Assembly (NCBI RefSeq): GCF_963855985.1
Contig: NC_087107.1
Span: forward strand, 2,046,001 to 2,110,000
Direction: 5' to 3'
Length of the DNA: 64,000 bases
Source: Ostrinia nubilalis
Taxonomy: Eukaryota > Arthropoda > Insecta > Lepidoptera > Crambidae
The position numbers and the translations under genes are program-made. Numbering within the stretch: position 1 is the stretch's first letter; every line of letters begins with the position of its first letter. The notes below the pieces were generated by a model. The model was not told the DNA's origin. It did no database searches and worked only from the letters and a program-made list of their open reading frames with translations. Positions 11,724 to 23,699 of this stretch are shown here, in pieces.

Positions 11724-11884
11724 TCTACTTATAAAAACGAAATCTCAGAAACAAAAAGAGTCTAAAATGTTGCATGGGGGTTCCTTTTAGAACGTATGTG
11801 CTCACTAAGACGGTATTTTGCAAAATTCAACCCCTAAGGAGATAAAACGAGATCCACGCGTACGAAGTCGCGGGCGGCTGCTAG
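11724..11884 (+). mobile_element. Helitron-like element, family 2 (3' part)
   Basis: Contains GGGGGTTCCTTTTAGAACGT and ends GAAGTCGCGGGCGGCTGCTAG-like. It follows the CTAG-T of the preceding family 1 copy with no spacer, a head-to-tail arrangement often seen for Helitrons. Confidence 0.65.
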
Positions 11885-12959
11885 TTATTACTATTTGTAC
11901 CGTTGTTTCAAAGGTAGGTGACATAATTTTAACAAGATTATGTTTATTATCCTTCGGTGTCAACTACCCTGTTAACATTACACAGCAAATGAGTGTAAGC
12001 GGTGCAGAAATGAGCAACCTTTTGCAAAATATTTCTCTTTTTAAAACGTCTTTGTTAACTGTCACTGAAAACTGGTGACTCTATCAAATCGTCACAGTGT
12101 CCTCCAAATTTCTTCCATATTTTTCGGAAAATCACGTTTATTCAAATCAAATACAATATCAAAACCAAACTGGAAACATATTCATAAAGTGATTTACTCA
12201 GGTATTGTACTGAATCCCATAGGAATCGATCCCGGCATCTTTGAGAGTCAAGATTGCACTGCTCTATACCGTGGAGGAGTAAAAGGTGCGTTTTATGGAT
12301 CTACGCTTAAAAGTCGATTCAAATCAGGCTTAGTTTGAAGCTTTAAGTATTTGGTTAAATTTTAATTATTTGTAGGTACCAATCATAGGACTCATTAAAT
12401 GACTGAGATTAACTCGGGTTTTGAGTTGTTCAATAAGTACACGTCTATGTAAGTGTTAACTTCAAATCATAATCAAAAGTAAACATTTTAAGCAGTTGGG
12501 AACTTCATCATTTCTACAGAACTTTGTATTAATGTCACCGGAACAAAAGACTATTATTTTTAGATGAAAGGACCTGTCATTCAGCCCTTTCTGAAAGTTA
12601 TAGCAAAGCTGTGGTTTTGTTTCACATAAATATTGATCGCTAAGTCAATTTATGATACTTTTTCCTAGGAATTTTAAAATAAGATACAAACAACCCTGTA
12701 AGCATCTTGAAAACTGAGAACGATTTCAGTATCTACCTAAGATGCAATTATAATGTAAAGGAATGAAACGAAATGGACTATAGTGTGAGGAATAAACCTT
12801 TATTTAGATTAGGATAAAAGCGTTTTTGTTTCTAATGAGTCACCCATTAAAAGGTAAACCATTTATTTAGATCGACAATATTATGTTATTGTATAAATTG
12901 TATTCCATGCAAGTTCATAATAAGAAAGCAAAGTAACTAATGTCAGAATGTATCCATCC
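11885..12959. other. Intergenic, no gene recognised
   Basis: Short open frames (11818-12078, 12075-12338) overlap the Helitron end or lack any recognisable domain. No splice signals or family motifs are convincing. Confidence 0.45.
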
Positions 12960-13490
12960 ACAAAGAGCTTCGTGTGAAAGACAGACTATCGTCAAATGTG
13001 CAACTACGAATACTGAAGTTCTTTGGTCACGTCTCTAGAAATGAGAACTCGATGGAGAGACTGGTGGTTCAGGGCCAGGTGGAAGGCAAGAGAGCACGCC
13101 AACTCGCTGGATAGACACCAAAAACGGGACTATTCCCACCTCTCGTTCCCACCGCTGCAACTCCTGTCTATAGCTTGACCGCCAACAAAAACCCAACCAG
13201 TGAAGGGCAAGTTTGTCCCAGGGGAAAGCTAAACTGTCATTGGACTCGCAACGAAATTAATCAGAAGGACATAGGAGGAGTTCGAAGTTAAGGTTCGTTC
13301 TCCGGAAAAAATTGACACCATCACAAATAGGCTACTGAGTCCCCATGGTGGACTGGTCCAGTGTAACCGTCAGAAACAGAAGGACATCGCCAGGAGAGCT
13401 ACCCTCGGAGATGACATCGAACACCCCACCGTGTACCTCGTCAGCGCAACCACGACCACTCTGACAAGAGTGCCCGACTAAGAAGAAGAA
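12960..13490 (+). mobile_element. Rearranged LINE fragment (reverse transcriptase C-terminal region)
   Basis: Plus-strand translation near 13010-13110 gives the pattern LKFFGHVSRNENSMERLV, then VEGKRAR, typical of the C-terminal end of LINE reverse transcriptases. A second part at 13330-13490 carries ACCACGACCACTCTGACAAG and a GAAGAAGAAG tail, as in the copy at 35905-36110. The frame is broken. Confidence 0.65.
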
Positions 13491-13966
13491 GAAGCAATTT
13501 GGTATTTTGCTCATTAAGCACTTACAGGGCAGATATGTACCATCCTAGACTGCATCCCACTTAACATCAGGTGCGATTGTGGTCAAATACCTGCCTTGTT
13601 ATGCATAAAAAAAAATAATTAGTAGTTGGTTAAAGAAATACAAACTCGTTGCATTTTATCTGCACTTACGTGCTTTTCGCTACAAAACAACTTATGCGAA
13701 CCGTTTTTATGTTAAATGTAATAAAAAAAAACAAAATAACAGCCCTTGTGACACTTCTTGCAATGGATAGATGGATGGCATTTATAACATTCCTGATTCC
13801 CATAGCCATGTCAGCCAACAAGCCACAATATCAATATCGTTGTAATGTGAACATTGAACGAATAACCCAGCTTTTTGCATATTGATTGACATGAATAAGG
13901 AAGGGAATAGTTGTTATTGGATTATTTCCGAGAAACTTTCAGACTTCGCGAGAAAGTTATTTACTA

Positions 13967-14187
13967 CTAGCTTTCCGCCCGCGGTTTCGCCCGCGTGAAA
14001 TGTTGTCTGTCACAGAAAAACTTTATCGCGCGCGTCCCTATTTCAAACACCGGGATAAAAACTATCCTATGTCCTTTCCCGGGACTCAAACTATCTCTTT
14101 TCAGCCAAATTACATCAAAATCAGTTCAGTGGTTTAGGCGTGAAAGCAAGACAGACAGAGTTACTTTCGCATTTATAATATTAGTAG
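13967..14187 (-). mobile_element. Helitron-like element, family 1
   Basis: Reverse-oriented copy: CTAGCTTTCCGCCCGCGG at the left (3' end of the element) and TTTCGCATTTATAATATTAG at the right (5' end). Moderately diverged from the copies at 8.0 and 11.5 kb. Confidence 0.8.
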
Positions 14188-15998
14188 TAGGTATAGATGG
14201 TGTGAGAACAGTTAAATATTGTGTTATCTAACAATACAAATAAAAATAACACTCAGAATCATTGTCCCTTAAAAATAAGTTTTTCCTTGATTTCTTTTAT
14301 TTTGACCAGGATTCTTTGTATGTTTTTCTTAAAAGGCGTCTTCTTCCAAAATTGTAATTTTATTGTCCTCATTGTCTGGAAGATGTCGCTTTATTGGCTA
14401 TTTTATTTTTCCTGGTTTTGTGTAGTAATAAGGTGTTTTGTTATAAATGTAAAATTCTGAGCTTTTTGGAAAATATGGGGTAAACACACGTGAGCGTTGT
14501 GCCCCATATGGTTTTTTGGGCTTCAGCTGAGGGCCCCGTGGATTCAAGGGCCCTCAGTTAGGTAAGTCAAATATTTTACTATCCCATTTTTTTCTATACT
14601 TTGGATAATTAGGTGGGCCTCTAAGCAGTAGTAGCCAGGGCCCTCTAAACTCACGGTCCGGCCTGCGTTGTGCTTACAATTTAGAGTAATCTTCTGGTTC
14701 ACAGCTAGTCGAGAAGACGATGTTAGGTATTTATATCTTAAACAATATTTGGAAGTATGAAATGAAGATTTTTCAAATCTTTCAAAATATATCAAGAAAA
14801 AGGTTGTGGACTCCTAGTCCAAGCCTAAACACTACGAGAGATTACGAAACCCTAACAATGAATAGTTAATAACGCGCTTAAAAATTGGACATGGGCAAGC
14901 AACCGCGGGGATGCCACTAACATTTTGATAATTTACATGTATAACTGTACTTTTGCAAGTTACTACTGGTAGAGATTTTTAACACACCGTTTTTTAATTA
15001 AGTAATTAGCTTAAAAATCTTAAGTTATTAAAGAGAAACACGGGTCTCGTCTCAACGCGATATTTTTTATATGCTCACGGCTTGAGACCCGTGTTTCTCT
15101 ATATTAGTTGAAATGTAACACGAAAGTTTAAAATTTTTAATTATGATATTGTTAGTTTCACTTAGAAATTGTATGTTTGTCACAATATGTTATAAAAATT
15201 GGTAATTTTAAGCGTTTTCAGAAGCCAGTTTATTCATAGAAAATTGAAAGTCTAGTTTTCCTTTTGATTTAATTTCTTTTATACTAATTAATGTTATATG
15301 AGAATGTACTTTTCAGTGTAACTATTGTACACTCCGTAGTCTATTAGTAGGAAAAAAAGGATCGAAAAAAATTAAAACCGCAAAATTGTTTTTTCTATTA
15401 AAATCGAATTTGGGTCATATTCTTTCGGTTATCCTTATGCTTATATTTGCGATATTTGCATAAACATTTTTAGATCGAGAATCGAAGAGGCACCATGATT
15501 ACAGGATTACAATTAGATTGCCGGCAATAGTAGCATGCGATATTTCCTTACAAAGCGCCATTAGACAATTTCCCCCGGAAAAAATTAGATAAAACACTCC
15601 CGTATGAATATCGATTATCAATATCTTATTCATATTCGCGGCAAATTGAATGAATATCGATACCATTTTTATGTAGCTAATGTGACGTAGAATGAAATTG
15701 AGTGCTACTGATTTTACGCACTGAAATATTTATAAGTGAAATTATATTATTGGTGTTAATTTGATGATAAATTAAAGTATCAAAACTTATTACGTGTCCT
15801 AGAAAACTTAAGTTTTCTTGTTTTAAAATTTTAATTGAAATTTCAATTAGGTAGCTGCATTATGTTGTCATCTGAAATTATTGCTGAATACTCGAACTGT
15901 TTCGAATGTTCGAATTTATCTTTTTTTTTTCAGGATACCCTAATTATAATTTAGTACGTATTCATTTCAAAATTATATCAAATAAATAAAATTCACTT
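14188..15998. other. Intergenic or intronic DNA with one perfect hairpin (15032-15100)
   Basis: No coding region is recognised. A 17 bp perfect inverted repeat (AGAGAAACACGGGTCTC at 15032-15048 and its complement at 15084-15100) encloses a 35 bp spacer. If the minus-strand exon at 16.0 kb is real, this stretch is its first intron. Confidence 0.5.
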
Positions 15999-16215
15999 AC
16001 CTTAAAACTGGTCGGGGATAAAATACGCAGCTACTAACAACTCCGCATAACTTTCCGCAACTTTTACCGTGTACTGCTCGCTACGTATTCGCAGCGCGGG
16101 AAATTTTGCCAAACTGCTGGAAAGCGCGCCAAAACTCGCGTACTTACGCACCGCGCCGGCCAATCACAGCGCTCGCACGCCTCCGCTCACATCACCCAGC
16201 CAATCACCGCAAAGG
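15999..16215 (-). promoter_or_regulatory. Candidate promoter and first exon of an unidentified minus-strand gene
   Basis: A local GC-rich island in AT-rich DNA. It has two CCAAT boxes (16160-16164 and 16200-16204, both within CCAATCAC), GCGCGCC motifs, and on the minus strand a consensus donor TTAAG|GTAAGT at 16001/16000. This looks like a short non-coding first exon (about 16001-16100) transcribed leftwards. No coding exon of the gene is recognised to the left, so its product is unknown. Without a transcript this rests on composition and one splice site. Confidence 0.4.
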
Positions 16216-16747
16216 CGAAACACTCAAAAACTTTAATAGGTTTTTCATGTTGCGGTAATCGTTTTAATTATCGAATGCTCTTACAGCTGATAATAGTGGA
16301 TAGCCCGTGGCCATTACACGGCAATGAGGCGATAATTTCATCCTAATTTAAGCGATATGAAAAAGACCGCACTTTGCGCAGTTTTTGTTTATCAGTATCA
16401 CTAAAGCTGCACTTTACTATGGTACTTAAAAAGATTAGTGTATGAAACACCTACTCGATCATTCATACAGCCTAAAGTTTTAGGATTTGGGTGAAATCCG
16501 GCTGAATCATCTGGTACTTACTTACAATTTGCTGAATAGTTTTCTGTAGTGTTTCCTGCTTTGTAGAATTTAAACCTCCATCTATGTTTTGTGATTTAGG
16601 CCCGATTTGACCAAACTTTTATTAAAAAAAAAATATCATAATCAAAAATATTTATTTCTTATTCAAGAATAACTCCTGGTATAACTGGCACATTGACAGT
16701 TTCAGATCCACCCTTAAACAATACGATACGTTGAATATAAAATTAGT

Positions 16748-16920
16748 TTAGAAACACGTCCTCCTATGATTTCCAGATTGGCCAGTTGGAAGCGGCCCAC
16801 ATCCAGCGCCTTCTTGCAATCATAAAAGGTCATCCGTCTACCTTGTGGGTGGACGTCCTACGCAGCGCTTGCCGGTAGGTACGTACACCTCCGTTCCAGA
16901 ACCTACCTTGTTACCCCATT
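16748..16920 (-). mobile_element. RTE-like LINE 3' end fragment
   Basis: Contains GATTGGCCAGTTGGAAGCGG, CATCCAGCGCCTTC and CTTGTGGGTGGACGTCCTACG, as in the other RTE tails, then CCCCATTGGCCGTCAGACC. Truncated and non-coding. Confidence 0.7.
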
Positions 16921-17118
16921 GGCCGTCAGACCTACCCTACCTACAGCCAGCTAATCCAGACCACCAATAATAAAAAATAAGGTTAGTTTTATAATTTTTA
17001 ACTAAAACAAGACTTATGCCATTGAAGAGAGGTTGATTTGCATTTTTTCTCCATTGGCATCCTGTATTTTATTTTTTTAATTGATTAATAAATTATTTTT
17101 ACTAAATCCTAATGTAGG

Positions 17119-18545
17119 CCAGTAGAATTAAACACAAAAATGAATTAAATCGGAAATAATTCCTACTAAAGATTTTAGTGCTTTAATGGCTTCATTAGTT
17201 GCCCATAAAGACTCTCCTAGGTTTTCGACTTCGACAGAGTTGTGCTTAAGTGGTGGGGGCCCTCGAAAGGGGCGTTTTTTCGGTTTTCCGGTTATACCGC
17301 GTAAAGGACTTACCCTATCGAAAAGTGGTCTTCCTGACGGTTGAAGGGCATTTAATCCTGCATTAAATAAGACCAAATTCATATGTTTTGAACAAACCGT
17401 TCTCGTGCAAATGTTCGGCAAAGTAGAAAATATGTGTATAATTAATGACCCTCTCCACGTCCAATGGCTCGTTACCCGCAGGCTTCCAAGTCTTGAAAAG
17501 GAGCGCCTCAACCAGTGTAACCCTATCAAGGCTTACGAACTGGATGCGCCTATCCTTGTTCGTCCCAGCCGTTCCTTAACTGCGGTTGCTGCACCTCTTC
17601 CTGGCACTCACCTGAACGACTCTGTGTTACCTACTGTGGCTGCCCCTCTTCCTTGTATCCTCCTGCACGACTACGTTGCCTAGCCGTACGCCTGGTCTAA
17701 GGTTCCACGCCAAAAATCAACAACAACAAGTTTATATTAAAACGCTGAAGAGGTTTTTTGTTTGTTTGTTTGAACGCGCTAATCTCAAGAACTACTAGTT
17801 TGATTTAAATAATTATTTTTGTGTTGAATAGCTCATAAATTGAGGAAGGCTTAGGATATATACAATCACTCTACAACTACTATAGGCGAAGCAGTAAAGA
17901 AAAATGTTGCAAGCACGGAAAATAGTATTTAAACTATTTTCACGCGTACGAAGTTGATTTTGTGGCGTCGAACCTTGGACCAGGCATATGGCTAAGCAAT
18001 GCAATCGTACAGGAGGGTACGAGGAAGAGGGGCAGCCACATTAGGTAACACAGAGTCGTTCAGGAGAGTGCCAGGAAGAGGTGCAGCAACCGCAGTTAAG
18101 GAACGGCTGGGACGACAAGGATAAGCGAATCCAACTCGTGAGCCTTGACAGGGATACGCTGGTTAAGGCGACCCTTTACAAGGCTTGGGACCCCACGGGT
18201 GACGAGCTATTGGACGTGGAGAGGGTCATTAATTATACACATATTTTCTACTTTGCCGAACATTTGCACGAGAACGGTTTGTCCAAAACATATAAATTTG
18301 GTCTTATTTAATGCAGAATTAAATGCCCTTCAACCGTCAGGAAGACCACTTTTCGATAGGGTAAGTCCTTTACGCGGTATAACCGGAAAACCTAAAAAGC
18401 GCCCCTTTCGGGGGCCCCCACCACTTAAGCACAACTCCGTCTAAGTCGAAAACCTAGGAGAGTCTTAATGGGCAACCAATGAAGCCATTAGAGCAATAAA
18501 ATCTTTTGTAGGAATTATTTCCGATTTAAAAGCTAATTCTACTGG
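17119..18545. repeat. Large inverted repeat: ~600 bp arms around a 230 bp Helitron-like spacer
   Basis: The arms are 17119-17722 and 17953-18545, clearly homologous in opposite orientation but visibly diverged. Each carries the same long open frames reading away from the centre; on the right arm plus strand, frames at 18081-18311 and 18145-18444 overlap. Shared peptide features include an INYTHIFYFAEHLHENGL-like segment in one frame and a LNALQPSGRPLFDRV segment in another. The family is not recognised; candidates are gag-like or other retroelement proteins. The spacer resembles a family 3 Helitron piece. This may be two head-to-head copies of one element. Confidence 0.8.
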
Positions 18546-18619
18546 ACTAATGCAAGACTTCACCCGTCGCGCGATTTGGCTGTCAATCGTTCCAACCGCT
18601 TCTTTCTTATGGGCTTACT

Positions 18620-18840
18620 TAGTACACTTGTTCGTTTCAGCCGAAAGACGTCCACTGCTGGACAAAGGCCTCCCCTAAGGTTTTCCACGAAGACTGGTCC
18701 CGCGCCGCCCGCATCCAGGCACCTCCCGCGACCTTCACCAGATCGTCGGTCCACCTAGTAGGAGGTCTTCCGACTTGTACACTCATGGGATCGTGTAGTT
18801 CGACAGATCTTCTCAATTTTTCGAAGTAAATCGCAACCAA
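18620..18840 (-). mobile_element. RTE-like LINE 3' end, C-terminal coding remnant
   Basis: Minus-strand translation includes VGRPPTRWTDDLVKVAGGAW and SSWKTLGEAFVQQWTSFG, the recognisable C-terminus of lepidopteran RTE-type endonuclease/reverse transcriptases. Only the tail is present. Confidence 0.85.
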
Positions 18841-19096
18841 CCAACTAAGAGCAATCGAAATGCGGACGCTTTTAAATTAGTCTCGGTCAATTGATTATTC
18901 CGAGAAGGTATCCTTACAACAATTTTGTTACTCTTGAATAGGTAGGTAGCTCAGCTACTTTGGAATAAAATAAACAAGTATTAATAGAGCGAAAAGACCT
19001 TTTACAGTAATTAGCGTAATAATTTGCCAGAGTTGTATCCAGATAACTTGTGCTCATTGTAGTGTTTGTGATGCAAAAATAAAGAATTTTATTATT

Positions 19097-19274
19097 ATCT
19101 ATATAAAAATGAATTGCTGTTCATTAGTCTCGCTAAAACTAGAGAATGACTGGACCGATTTGGCTGATATGGTTTTTAAATAATGATTGTAGACAAGGAA
19201 GGTTTAAACGGTGAGAAAACATGGGAAAAATTACGATTTGATTTCTACGCGTATTATGTCGCGGGTTTAGCTAG
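19097..19274 (+). mobile_element. Helitron-like fragment ending CTAG
   Basis: Begins TCTATATAAAAATGAATTGC and ends ATGTCGCGGGTTTAGCTAG, with GACTGGACCGATTTGGCTGA inside, a common lepidopteran short Helitron layout. Diverged. Confidence 0.55.
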
Positions 19275-19729
19275 TACCTAATAAATAAAAGGTTACTTAT
19301 GAGCGTTACTTAAAATTCTATTCGACTCACAGTGTTTTCATTCGTCGAATCCACCCACAGTGTCTCAATTAATATGTGTCTGAATTTAGTAGATATGCAT
19401 GCACGGAATACAGCGGTACTGATTGATTGAAGCGGTAAACCAATGTTTGACTACTGGTGGGAAATTACGTGTCTTATCATATGCAAGGAAGAATCAGTAA
19501 CTCCATGACAATAAACATGACAATCTTAAAAACGGCCTATTTTGTTACCTTTTTTCGTCAGGAAATGCATTAAATTGCATACACACTTATCCGCGGGGAC
19601 AAATGGGTTAAGTATGGGGGGTTTCCCTGCCAGATGAGTAAGGCCTACCCACAAAAACCTGACGGTGTCCACTAAATTCTTTGGGATGGAATTGCGAGTT
19701 ATTTTCTTAGCCTTCCTATTTATTATTAA

Positions 19730-19928
19730 CTAGCGGCCGCCCGCGACTTCGTACGTGTGGATCCCATTTTACCCCTTTAGGGATGAAGTTTCGTAAAATC
19801 CTTTCTTAGCGGATGCCTACGTTATAACATCTACCTGCATGCCAAATTTCAGCCCGATCCGTCCAGTGGTTTGGCCTGTGCGTTGATAGATCACTATGTC
19901 AGTCAGTCAGTCACCTTTGAGCTATATA
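19730..19928 (-). mobile_element. Helitron-like element, family 2, split by a MITE
   Basis: Begins CTAGCGGCCGCCCGCGACTT and contains CCCGATCCGTCCAGTGGTTT and GTCAGTCAGTCAG. The element is interrupted at TA 19927-19928 by the foldback element at 19929-20618; its end appears to resume after 20620 (TATTTAGATA). Confidence 0.75.
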
Positions 19929-20618
19929 CAGGGTGGAAACGATAAGTGATCTCACTCGATTATTTCTAAACTATACAAGATATCCAAAAACTGCTTACTG
20001 ATCCTAAAAGAACTTCTTGAGCTCTATCCAACGGTACCAATAATAGGTTACATAATAAATTGGATCTATCTGAAAATTCAATGTTTTCAGCCTCCATACA
20101 TTTAGTAAAACCTCATAATATTAAAAACTATACAAGATATCCAAAAACTGGTAACTGATCCTGAAATTGCTTCACGAGCTCTATCCAATGGTACCAATAA
20201 AAAGTTATAAAATAAACTGGATCTATTCGCAAATTCAATGTTTTCAGCTTCCATACATTTAATACTGCCACAATCATAGCACTCATGTCTTGATAATATT
20301 ATAGCAAGTAAAGCCTAAAACCAATGTTTTCCGTGAATAATTTTAAATAAGAATGCTATTCACGAATTAATTTTAAGTGTTTATTATTTAAAATAAAAAA
20401 AATTAACACTTCTAATATTGTGTGGCTGGCATAATGGCATACATTTAGTATGGAGGCTGAAAACATTGAATTTTCGGATAGATCCAGTTAATTCTGTAAC
20501 CTATTACTGATATCGTTTGAAAGAGCTCGTAAAGCACTTTCAGAATCAGTAATCAGTTTTTCGATATCTTGTATAGTTTCGAAATAATCGAGTGAGATCA
20601 CTTAACGTTTCCACCCTG
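19929..20618. mobile_element. Tc1/mariner-like foldback element
   Basis: About 690 bp, ends CAGGGTGGAAACGATAAGTG and its complement, flanked by TA on both sides. The two halves are largely complementary, with repeated blocks such as TCTATCCAA-GGTACCAATAA and ATCTATC-GAAAATTCAATG. No open frame. A second copy is at 43167-43847. Confidence 0.85.
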
Positions 20619-20990
20619 TATATTTAGATATTCCTGTGGCCTAGATAAACATCTTTCTTTCGCGGCTCCAACCTTAGGCTTAGTCAGACCAAGAGACTTC
20701 AGGGGATTAAGTAGTCCTTTTTAACGATACGTAACTATGCCTCTTCGGTCGAACACAAAGCAACACATCTTTAAATGTGGTTTTCCCAACTTCTTAAATT
20801 TCCGCCAATTATAAAGACATGCTGAAAATGATTTCCGGTCTGTCTGAGAAATTTCAAGAATCGATTATTAACTTTATTCATCAAAACAAAGTTTAAATCG
20901 TTTGGGGAAATTTTTAACGGTGAGGTAGATATTTTGTGAGCTGTATTAGAGCGTTCAAAGACTCATTATTTCCTACCAGCTAGTAAAAAC

Positions 20991-21143
20991 TAGGCATGTT
21001 ATGGATATGTAGTTTCGGTTATGGATACGGATACGGATATAGGATTAAATATTATACTGGTTTCGGTTACGATTACGGATATTTGTTTTATTTCGGATAT
21101 CCGAAAGTTTCGGTTACGGTTACGGATATCCATAACATCCCTG
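20991..21143. mobile_element. hAT-type MITE with 8 bp target duplication
   Basis: Flanked by exact 8 bp direct repeats GTAAAAAC (20983-20990 and 21144-21151). Terminal repeats are TAGGCATGTTATGGATAT on the left and the complement of CAGGGATGTTATGGATAT on the right, so the left C is mutated. The interior is made of CGGTTACGGATA-like short repeats. The 8 bp duplication and CAGGG start indicate hAT. Confidence 0.9.
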
Positions 21144-21227
21144 GTAAAAACCAGACCAGTGTAAACTAAATCCTCATTTCGCCTCAGGTTAGTTAGAGAG
21201 CGTCTTCGTACAGAAGAGACTACTTAA

Positions 21228-21373
21228 CGCCCGTACTCATAAACGATGCTTGCTTAAGTGAAGCAGCAAATCGAACGCATAGCGTTGAATAGAGCTCTGT
21301 GATTGGTTCGTGTGTCACCCTGAGCGTGCACGCGCACTGTGAGACCTCATAGTAATGTTTGTGAATACGGGCG
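21228..21373. mobile_element. MITE with CGCCCGTATTCACAAAC terminal repeats
   Basis: Same family as 6676-6820 in the opposite internal orientation, with GTTTGTGAATACGGGCG at the right end and TTAA/TA at the edges. Confidence 0.8.
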
Positions 21374-21700
21374 TAAATAAATGATTGGCGGTGATGATAA
21401 CAATTTTTTTTAAATAATTTCATTTGATTTCAGCGAAAACCGTACCAGTTTCATGCCTTATTTAGGTAGCTGAAAGCAAGCTTACTCAGGTTTAGTCTAG
21501 TATTCCAGCCTCCAGCTAGATACCCGTGCATCTTGATAACTGGAAGCGATATTAACTGTAACAAGATGTTGCTCTAAGATTTAGAACTTCTACACTATTA
21601 ATCAATATTAACTCCGGATCACATTTCCTTTGGTCTACATGTAAGAACTAAAAGCTTGATCATAACGTTAATGTACCTACCTGTATAAAATTATTAGTAA

Positions 21701-22049
21701 CTAGCGGCCGCCCGCGACTTCTTACGCGTGGATCCCGTTTTACCCCCTTCATCTATCTTACGCGGTTTAGATTTTTTCATACAAATGTTTTTTTCCGCTA
21801 ACTCCCTTTCCCGTGGGAATTTTGCAATATCCTGTTGTAACTAAGCTTTAAGTTTACTAAGGTACCTGCATGCCAAATTTCAAGCGTCTAACTTAAGCGG
21901 TTTAGATTTTTCATACAAAAGGATTTTCCCGCTAATTCCTGTTCCCGTGGGAATTCCTAAGTATACTGTAACCTGCCCAGGAGTATGAAGAACAATTGTA
22001 CCAAGTTTCGTTAAAATCCGTCGAGTAGTTTTTGTTTCTATAAGTAACA

Positions 22050-22095
<46 letters not shown>

Positions 22096-22215
22096 AATTT
22101 TACTGATTGCATTTTTGCCATTAGTATCGATCACTAATCACCCCCTGATAGTTATTTTGAAAATATATTTCATGTACAGAATTGACCTCTGTAAGTCTGT
22201 ACAGATTTATTATAA
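21701..22215 (-). mobile_element. Helitron-like element with GACA microsatellite
   Basis: Begins CTAGCGGCCGCCCGCGACTT. It has two diverged copies of a segment containing GCGGTTTAGATTTTT and TTCCCGTGGGAATT (about 21758-21820 and 21896-21952), then GTACCAAGTTTCGTTAAAAT and a GACA repeat at about 22051-22094. The minus-strand open frame over this stretch (serine/valine/cysteine/leucine repeats) is simply the translated microsatellite. Confidence 0.65.
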
Positions 22216-23699
22216 GTATAGATTACTTACTGATTTGCTTAATCATTTTCTTCTCTTCTAATAAAATGAATGCAGTAAAATGTAAATATGTAACAAAATT
22301 TCTGTAGTAGGTTTGTGTTAAGCATTAACTAGTCTGCCAAAATAGTTAAAATCGCAAATATTTTTTGCGCCATCTATAATACCACATACTGTAGCAACAC
22401 CGCCTACAATTGAAATCGGCGTGCCAACATCCAGCTCTAGAATTGATTAGTATTACAAAATCAATTTGAACAACTTAGTGTACCTACAGTACACCGTTCG
22501 CAACTCACTCAATCAAGCAAACGATGCAGTGTAAACCGGATTGAACTGGCCTGAACCACAACAAACTCAATCTCGAGGGTAAATCGGCAAATAAAGGCAA
22601 CCATAATGCAATGCAACTAGGCAGCGAACACAATTAAAGTACCTACAATAGTCATACTGATACCTCTGGAAAATCCAGCCGATTACCTTATATTACACTT
22701 TTTTAAATAACTTGAAAGAATCGAATCCACAACCTTCGATTCCCGTCTTAGGCAATTCGATTTTTTTAAGTTATGATAAGCAACTTTGAAAACAAGACAT
22801 TTTATTTAATTATTTAGGTACACTTTTGCACATATTTTATTAATACAGATGTACAGTGGCGGACATTCTCTGCCATTTTAATTACTACTCTTTTTATTTA
22901 GGTACTTTATTTTATAGAGAATTTAAAACACAAAAGAAAAGCATTCTTTTGGGTTCTCGTTCTGCGTTTTAATGAATTTTGTGTTGTGTCCCATAAGGAG
23001 TGTTAGACCTGAGACAGAGCGATAATCACGTAGTTCTTGTACCTCCATTCCATTTACATCAAACCGTAACCGCAAATATACCGCCTCAATTGAGAGAACT
23101 CTGAAAAAATCCCTGAAATTTTCAATAGTCTCTGAAATTTTCCAGGGTTTGTAATTTTTATTACTCACTTAAATAAATTTATAAAGAAAACCGCTCCTGA
23201 ATAAGTAAAGCCACTTGATCTCACTAGATGGCGCTTCCTAATTTCAGCTGTTTCAGGTTTCATAACAGCGCCACCTATGTAACGCGATTGTCATCATTTT
23301 CTACCCTTGCAAACCTTTGCTAGTGAAAGTATTCAAGTACTTAACGAACTCGATAACAAGAGCTTACACAGATGGTGTCTTTCACAATTTTCGCACTTTT
23401 GACCGAATCGAGTTCCCCGGACTTCCCCGACCCGAGCAACCGCTGGAATTCTGTGTGTGGTACACTGGTGAACCCGTTGGTGATAACACAAGCATAATTA
23501 TTTTATGCCACGAGGGGTTAACGAGACAAGGATTCTTTAACAAAAAAAAGAATGTAGAAAACCTTCATAGTCTATCCCTTTTTTTTACTAATTTATAATA
23601 TCGATGAGAAGCTTATCGATTATTCAATTGATATGTGCGGTAAAATCTTAACAAAGTTAAGTAAGCGGCAGCACTGAGCACATCACTATCTGTCAAACA
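22216..23699. other. Gene-free stretch upstream of Pin1, one unassigned open frame
   Basis: No family is recognised. A plus-strand open frame at 23317-23598 (start TTG, 93 codons, containing EFPGLPRPEQPLEFCVWYTG) has a coding-like look, but no ATG or splice context could be fixed. A short inverted pair, AGATGGCGCTT and AACAGCGCCACCT, lies at 23226-23275 and may be a small MITE. Confidence 0.4.

Noticed and set aside
22051..22094. CRISPR-like short direct repeats
   Set aside because: A simple GACA microsatellite; the DNA is eukaryotic and no spacers are present.
21880..22134. Minus-strand open frame with a serine-valine-cysteine-leucine repeat
   Set aside because: It is the translation of a GACA microsatellite inside a Helitron-like element.
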